A stretch of 64,000 bases of DNA from Bin95 sp965220855 (GTDB lineage Bacteria; Pseudomonadota; Alphaproteobacteria; Bin95), in the NCBI GenBank assembly GCA_965220855.1, contig CBDCQY010000001.1:992001-1056000 (forward strand). The letters run 5' to 3'. Shown piece after piece: positions 59,872-64,000 of the stretch (positions within the stretch are counted from its first letter, which is position 1; each line of letters begins with the position of its first letter). The position numbers and the translations under genes are program-made. Below the pieces are notes generated by a model. It was not told the origin of the DNA and did not search any database. It was given only the letters and a program-made list of their open reading frames with translations.

Positions 59872-60091
59872 GCCGCCTGACGATGCGAGGCGCCGGGGCG
59901 AGCGGCCGGCTGTGGAATCGCGGTCTGGCCGATCAGTCTTCAAACTCTTACTGTAGAACTGTTTTCGGTCGATCCTGCCCACTCGACCCCGATTCGCAGG
60001 GCCGCCCGCGCCCGCTCGCTTTGGTGGCGTGTCAGATAGTCGCTGAACTCGCAGGCGGCGTTTCGCGCACGGCAGACGCCCGCCCCGCCCG

Positions 60092-61195
60092 TCAGACGTT
60101 GAAGCGAAAGAGGATGATGTCGCCGTCCTGCACCCTGTAGTCGCGGCCCTCGGCGCGCATCTTGCCGGCCTCGCGCGCGCCGCGTTCGCCGCCGGCGGCG
60201 ATATAGTCCTCATAGGCGACGGTCTCGGCGCGGATGAAGCCGCGTTCGAAGTCGCTGTGCACCCGTCCGGCGGCCTCCGGGGCGGTGCTGCCGGCGGGCA
60301 CGGTCCAGGCGCGCGCCTCCTTCGGCCCGGCGGTGAAGAAGGTCACCAGATCGAGCAGGCGGTAGCCGGCGCGGATCACCCGGTCGAGGCCGGATCGGGC
60401 GAGGCCGAGCGAGTCCAGAAAGGCCCGGCGCTCCTCCGCCTCGGCGATCTGCGCGATCTCCGCCTCGACCGCCGCCGAAACGGTCACCGAGACCGCGCCC
60501 TCGGCCGCCGCGCGCGCCGCCACGCGCTCCGCCGCCGCATTGCCCCCTGCGGCGTCCGCCTCATCGACATTGCAGACATAGAGCACCGGCTTGGCGGTCA
60601 GCAGCTGCAGGCCCTCGAAGGCGGCGCGCTCTTCCGCGCTCGCGAAGGCGAGGGCGCGCGCCGGACGCCCGGTCTCCAGCGCGGCCAGCGCCGGGCGCAT
60701 CGCCCGCAGCAGCAGCGCCTGCTCGCGGTCGCCGGCGGCGGCGCGCTTCCTCGCCTGATCGACGCGCCGCTCCAGGCTCTCCAGGTCGGCGAGCATCAGC
60801 TCCGTCTCGACCGTCTCGGCGTCGCGGATCGGATCGACCGCGCCTTCCACATGCGAGACCTGCTCGCCGGCGAAGCAGCGCAGCACATGCGCAATGGCGT
60901 CCACCTCGCGAATGTTGGCGAGGAAGCGGTTGCCGAGCCCCTCGCCCTTCGAGGCGCCGCGCACCAGGCCGGCAATATCGACGAACTCCAGCGCCGTCGG
61001 CAGGATGCGCGCCGCGCCCGCCAGGCCGGCGATCCGCTCCAGCCGGTCGTCCGGCACCGCCACCCGCCCGACATTCGGCGCGACCGTGCAGAAGGGATAG
61101 TTGGCCGCCTCGGCCTCGGCCGTGGCGGTCAGCGCGTTGAACAGGGTGGATTTGCCGACATTCGGCAGGCCGACGATACCGCAATTGAAGCCCAT
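60092..61195 (-). CDS. ychF: Ribosome-associated ATPase YchF (Obg family)
   Basis: Conserved P-loop ATPase that binds the 50S/70S ribosome and modulates translation of leaderless mRNAs and stress responses. The 367 residues show Walker A GLPNVGKS (9-16), the YPFCTVAPNVG switch, VDIAGLVRGASKGEGLGN, and the NVDEAD motif replacing the guanine-specific NKxD, which is why it prefers ATP. The C-terminal TGS domain (DLVTFFTAGPKEARAW; FERGFIRAETV) is complete. It follows pth by four bases on the same strand, a standard pairing. Confidence 0.97.
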   Translation of the reverse strand: MGFNCGIVGLPNVGKSTLFNALTATAEAEAANYPFCTVAPNVGRVAVPDDRLERIAGLAGAARILPTALEFVDIAGLVRGASKGEGLGNRFLANIREVDAIAHVLRCFAGEQVSHVEGAVDPIRDAETVETELMLADLESLERRVDQARKRAAAGDREQALLLRAMRPALAALETGRPARALAFASAEERAAFEGLQLLTAKPVLYVCNVDEADAAGGNAAAERVAARAAAEGAVSVTVSAAVEAEIAQIAEAEERRAFLDSLGLARSGLDRVIRAGYRLLDLVTFFTAGPKEARAWTVPAGSTAPEAAGRVHSDFERGFIRAETVAYEDYIAAGGERGAREAGKMRAEGRDYRVQDGDIILFRFNV

Positions 61196-61199
61196 GGCG

Positions 61200-61799
61200 T
61201 CATCGGCTCTCGGGCGCCGGCTCCGCCGCCGGCGGGCGGGTCAGGATCGCCACCCGGTTCATGAAATTCGCGTCGTCGCCCTCGGCCAGCAGCGGGGCGG
61301 CGCGGGCGATCGCGTCCAGCATGCGGAGCAGCCAGTCGGCGTCGGCGCTGTCGAAGGCGTGCAGCACATGGCCGGTCACGCGCCGGCGCTCGCCCGGATG
61401 GCCGATGCCGATGCGCACCCGGCGATAGCCCTGCCCGACGATGCGGTCGATGCTGCGCAGCCCGTTATGGCCGGCCGCCCCGCCGCCCCGCTTGACCCGG
61501 AGCTTGCCGCCGGCGAGGTCGAGCTCGTCATGGAACACCGCCACGTCCGCCAGGCCCGCCTTCCAGTGTTGCATCGCCGCCGCGACCGCCCGGCCGGACT
61601 CGTTCATGAAGGTCTGCGGCTTGAGCAGCGCCACGCGCCGCTCGGCCAGGCGCCCCTCGCTGACCAGCGCCCGGCCGCGCGTGCGGAAGGACGGAAAGCC
61701 GTGCCGGTCGGCGATCGCGTCGAGCGCCATGAAGCCGATATTGTGGCGGTGGCGGGCATATCTGGCTCCGGGATTGCCGAGCCCGACGAAAATCTGCAT
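61200..61799 (-). CDS. pth: Peptidyl-tRNA hydrolase
   Basis: Releases peptides from prematurely dropped peptidyl-tRNA. The 199 residues have the substrate-site residues Asn10 (GLGNPG), catalytic His19 (RHNIGF), Asn66 (KPQTFMNESG), Asp91 (FHDELDL) and Asn112 (GHNGLRS). The acidic/proline-rich C-terminal tail is short. It lies between rplY and ychF, as in many proteobacteria, with 21 bases to rplY. Confidence 0.97.
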   Translation of the reverse strand: MQIFVGLGNPGARYARHRHNIGFMALDAIADRHGFPSFRTRGRALVSEGRLAERRVALLKPQTFMNESGRAVAAAMQHWKAGLADVAVFHDELDLAGGKLRVKRGGGAAGHNGLRSIDRIVGQGYRRVRIGIGHPGERRRVTGHVLHAFDSADADWLLRMLDAIARAAPLLAEGDDANFMNRVAILTRPPAAEPAPESR

Positions 61800-61820
61800 C
61801 GGCCTCTCCGTCCGGCCGGA

Positions 61821-62474
61821 TCAGCCCTCGCCGGCTTCCTCTTCCGCCGCCGGCTCCTCGCCGTCCTCGCCGCCTTCTTCCTCGGCCTCGTCCTCGTCCA
61901 TGCCGCCCTGCGGCGCGCCGATGGAGGCGATCAGCGGATCCTCGCCCTCGGCGACCGCGCGCACGCCCTCGGGCAGCGCCAGGTCGGAGAGCCGGATGGC
62001 GTCGCCGATCTCCAGCGGGCCGAGGTCGGCCTCCAGCGCCTCGGGAATGCTGTCGGCCCGGCAGACCAGCTCGACATCGTAGCTGGCGATCGCCAGCACG
62101 CCGCCGGCCTTCAGCCCGGCGCAGTCCTCCTGGTTCAGCAGCGCCACCGGCACCCGCAGCTGCACCTCGGAGGTGGCGGAAACGCGCATGAAATCGACAT
62201 GCAGCGGCCGGTCGGTCACCGGATGCAGCTGCACCTCCTTCGGGATCACGCGCTCGCTGCCGCCGCCCTCGATCTGCAGGTCGAAGAGCGTGTTGGAGAA
62301 GCCGCCGCGCCCGATCAGCCAGCGCAGCCGCCGGTCTTCCACCGACAGCATGGCCGGCTCCCGGTCGCCGCCATAGAGGATCGCCGGCACCCGGCCCTCG
62401 CGCCGGAGCGCCCGCGCCGGGCCGGTGCCGGCGGCCTCGCGCGGCAGGGCGGCAAGTGTCGTGTTCTCGGTCAT
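61821..62474 (-). CDS. rplY: Ribosomal protein bL25 (CTC form)
   Basis: 5S-rRNA-binding large-subunit protein. The 217 residues form the long CTC type: an L25 domain at 1-95 (LPREAAGTGPARALRREGRVP; HVDFMRVS) and a C-terminal beta domain at about 96-185. A very acidic tail from about 190 (DEDEAEEEGGEDGEE) ends the protein; such tails are common in alphaproteobacteria. The ATG MTENTTLAAL fits the family start; the frame open upstream overlaps prs and is not coding. It follows prs by about 35 bases. Confidence 0.96.
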   Translation of the reverse strand: MTENTTLAALPREAAGTGPARALRREGRVPAILYGGDREPAMLSVEDRRLRWLIGRGGFSNTLFDLQIEGGGSERVIPKEVQLHPVTDRPLHVDFMRVSATSEVQLRVPVALLNQEDCAGLKAGGVLAIASYDVELVCRADSIPEALEADLGPLEIGDAIRLSDLALPEGVRAVAEGEDPLIASIGAPQGGMDEDEAEEEGGEDGEEPAAEEEAGEG

Positions 62475-62509
62475 CGCTCCTCGCGCTTCTCTCGCTTCCC
62501 GGACGGCCC

Positions 62510-63442
<933 letters not shown>

Positions 63443-63532
63443 GCGCCCCGCCGCCCCTCTTCGCCGGAAGGCGCGGAACCTAACAAGGCGCCGGGGCGGT
63501 GTAAACGCGACATGCCGGCTCCCGTGCGGGCC

Positions 63533-64000
63533 TCAGATGCGGGTCGAGAGCGCGATGGCGAGGCGCGAGGCGCCATGCACCGCCCGGTAGAGCAGGCCGT
63601 AGCCGGGGGCCAGTTCGGCCTCGGCCGCGAGCGCCGTGTCGCGATGCTCCAGCTCCTCGGCGCGGAAGCGTTCGATGGCTTCCGAGAGTTCCGGCTCGTC
63701 CTCGCCCAGCTCCGCCAGCTGGTCGGTGTAATGCGCGTCGATGGCCTCCTCGACGGCGACGGTGCAGGCCATGGCGGCGCGCGGGCCGAGCGCGGCCGTC
63801 GCCGCGCCGAGCGCGAAGCCGGCCAGATGCCAGAGCGGCTGCAGCGCCGTCGGGCGCACGCGCCGGGCCGCCATCTCGCGCTCGAAGAACTCCAGATGGC
63901 GCGCCTCCTGCGCCGCCATATGCCGCAGCGCCGGGCCGGTCGGGCCGCGCCCGAGCACCGCCAGCTGGCCGGCATAGATGCGCCCGGCCCCGTATTCGCC
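63533..64000 (-). CDS. coq7: Ubiquinone biosynthesis hydroxylase Coq7 (5' end outside window)
   Basis: Di-iron hydroxylase of ubiquinone synthesis that acts on demethoxyubiquinone at the inner membrane. The visible 155 residues run from GEYGAGRIYAGQLAV to the natural C-terminus. Iron-binding carboxylates and histidines are seen in AAQEARHLEFFE, AVEEAIDAHYTDQL and AEELEHRDTAL, the EXXH pattern of the Coq7/ferritin-like fold. The reading frame stays open to the window edge, so roughly the first 20-30 residues and the start codon lie beyond it. Confidence 0.93.
   Translation of the reverse strand, partial: GEYGAGRIYAGQLAVLGRGPTGPALRHMAAQEARHLEFFEREMAARRVRPTALQPLWHLAGFALGAATAALGPRAAMACTVAVEEAIDAHYTDQLAELGEDEPELSEAIERFRAEELEHRDTALAAEAELAPGYGLLYRAVHGASRLAIALSTRI

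Larger units (their letters stand above)
59788..60091. other. Intergenic region upstream of the sheath operon
   Basis: About 300 bases between the tssH start and the ychF stop. The half nearest tssH holds the promoter (59844-59871) and a palindrome (59823-59838). The rest, about 59880-60090, is ordinary GC-rich sequence containing TTACTGTAGAACTG, with no credible gene. It marks the border between the accessory operon and the housekeeping genes. Confidence 0.5.

Overview
This window looks like chromosomal DNA of a high-GC alphaproteobacterium; I cannot name the genus. The signs are GC-rich coding throughout, the order prs-rplY-pth-ychF, ftsK followed directly by lolA, a methylmalonyl-CoA mutase gene followed by meaB, a DUF1636 protein, class III CoA-transferases, a TRAP permease, and an adenylate cyclase with an SdhC-like haem membrane domain and a ferredoxin domain. 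Metabolism appears aerobic and heterotrophic.

Layout. 0.1-6.4 kb: thyX, a lone TRAP large permease, an IS256-family element, and a TPP-riboswitch-controlled ABC transporter for a thiamine pyrimidine precursor (thiZXY type). 6.4-12.1 kb: a small membrane protein, nth and trpS, and two peptide-ABC permeases between two outer-membrane beta-barrel genes. 12.3-16.9 kb: a macro-domain protein coupled to an AmpG-like permease, then a PfkB kinase coupled to a haem/2Fe-2S adenylate cyclase. 16.9-22.9 kb: an AT-richer spacer with a broken IS5-family transposase, a CoA-transferase divergent from a ureohydrolase-SDR pair, a rhodanese-type sulfurtransferase with a coupled small gene, and a DMT permease. 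23.0-29.6 kb: one 2189-residue fibronectin-III protein ending in an outer-membrane barrel. 29.6-39.1 kb: small-molecule metabolism (second CoA-transferase, NUDIX, NIPSNAP, methyltransferase, transaminase, PhyH, enoyl-CoA hydratase, sugar epimerase, leuB) plus a remnant MazE-like antitoxin. 39.1-46.0 kb: degP with a response regulator and kinase, then meaB and methylmalonyl-CoA mutase. 46.1-52.2 kb: a VanX-like dipeptidase, a second DMT permease, ftsK-lolA, DUF1636 and a small gene coupled to a zeta-toxin-like P-loop protein. 52.3-59.9 kb: an accessory island holding only the sheath part of a type VI secretion system (tssH, tssB, tssC), a helical-repeat protein and a pentapeptide-repeat protein, facing a catalytically dead IS607-type recombinase. 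60.1-64.0 kb: housekeeping genes ychF, pth, rplY, prs and the start-truncated coq7.

The most unusual part is the 52.3-59.9 kb island. Its five genes read as one operon behind a good sigma-70-like promoter. It has a contractile sheath and its unfoldase but no Hcp, VgrG, baseplate or membrane-complex gene, and ordinary genes lie on both sides. The unfoldase also lacks the usual middle domain. It may be a separated part of a split T6SS or a different sheath-based device; the window alone cannot decide.

Most genes are packed with start/stop overlaps. Except where noted, starts were chosen by Shine-Dalgarno spacing, overlap with the upstream stop, and family length.
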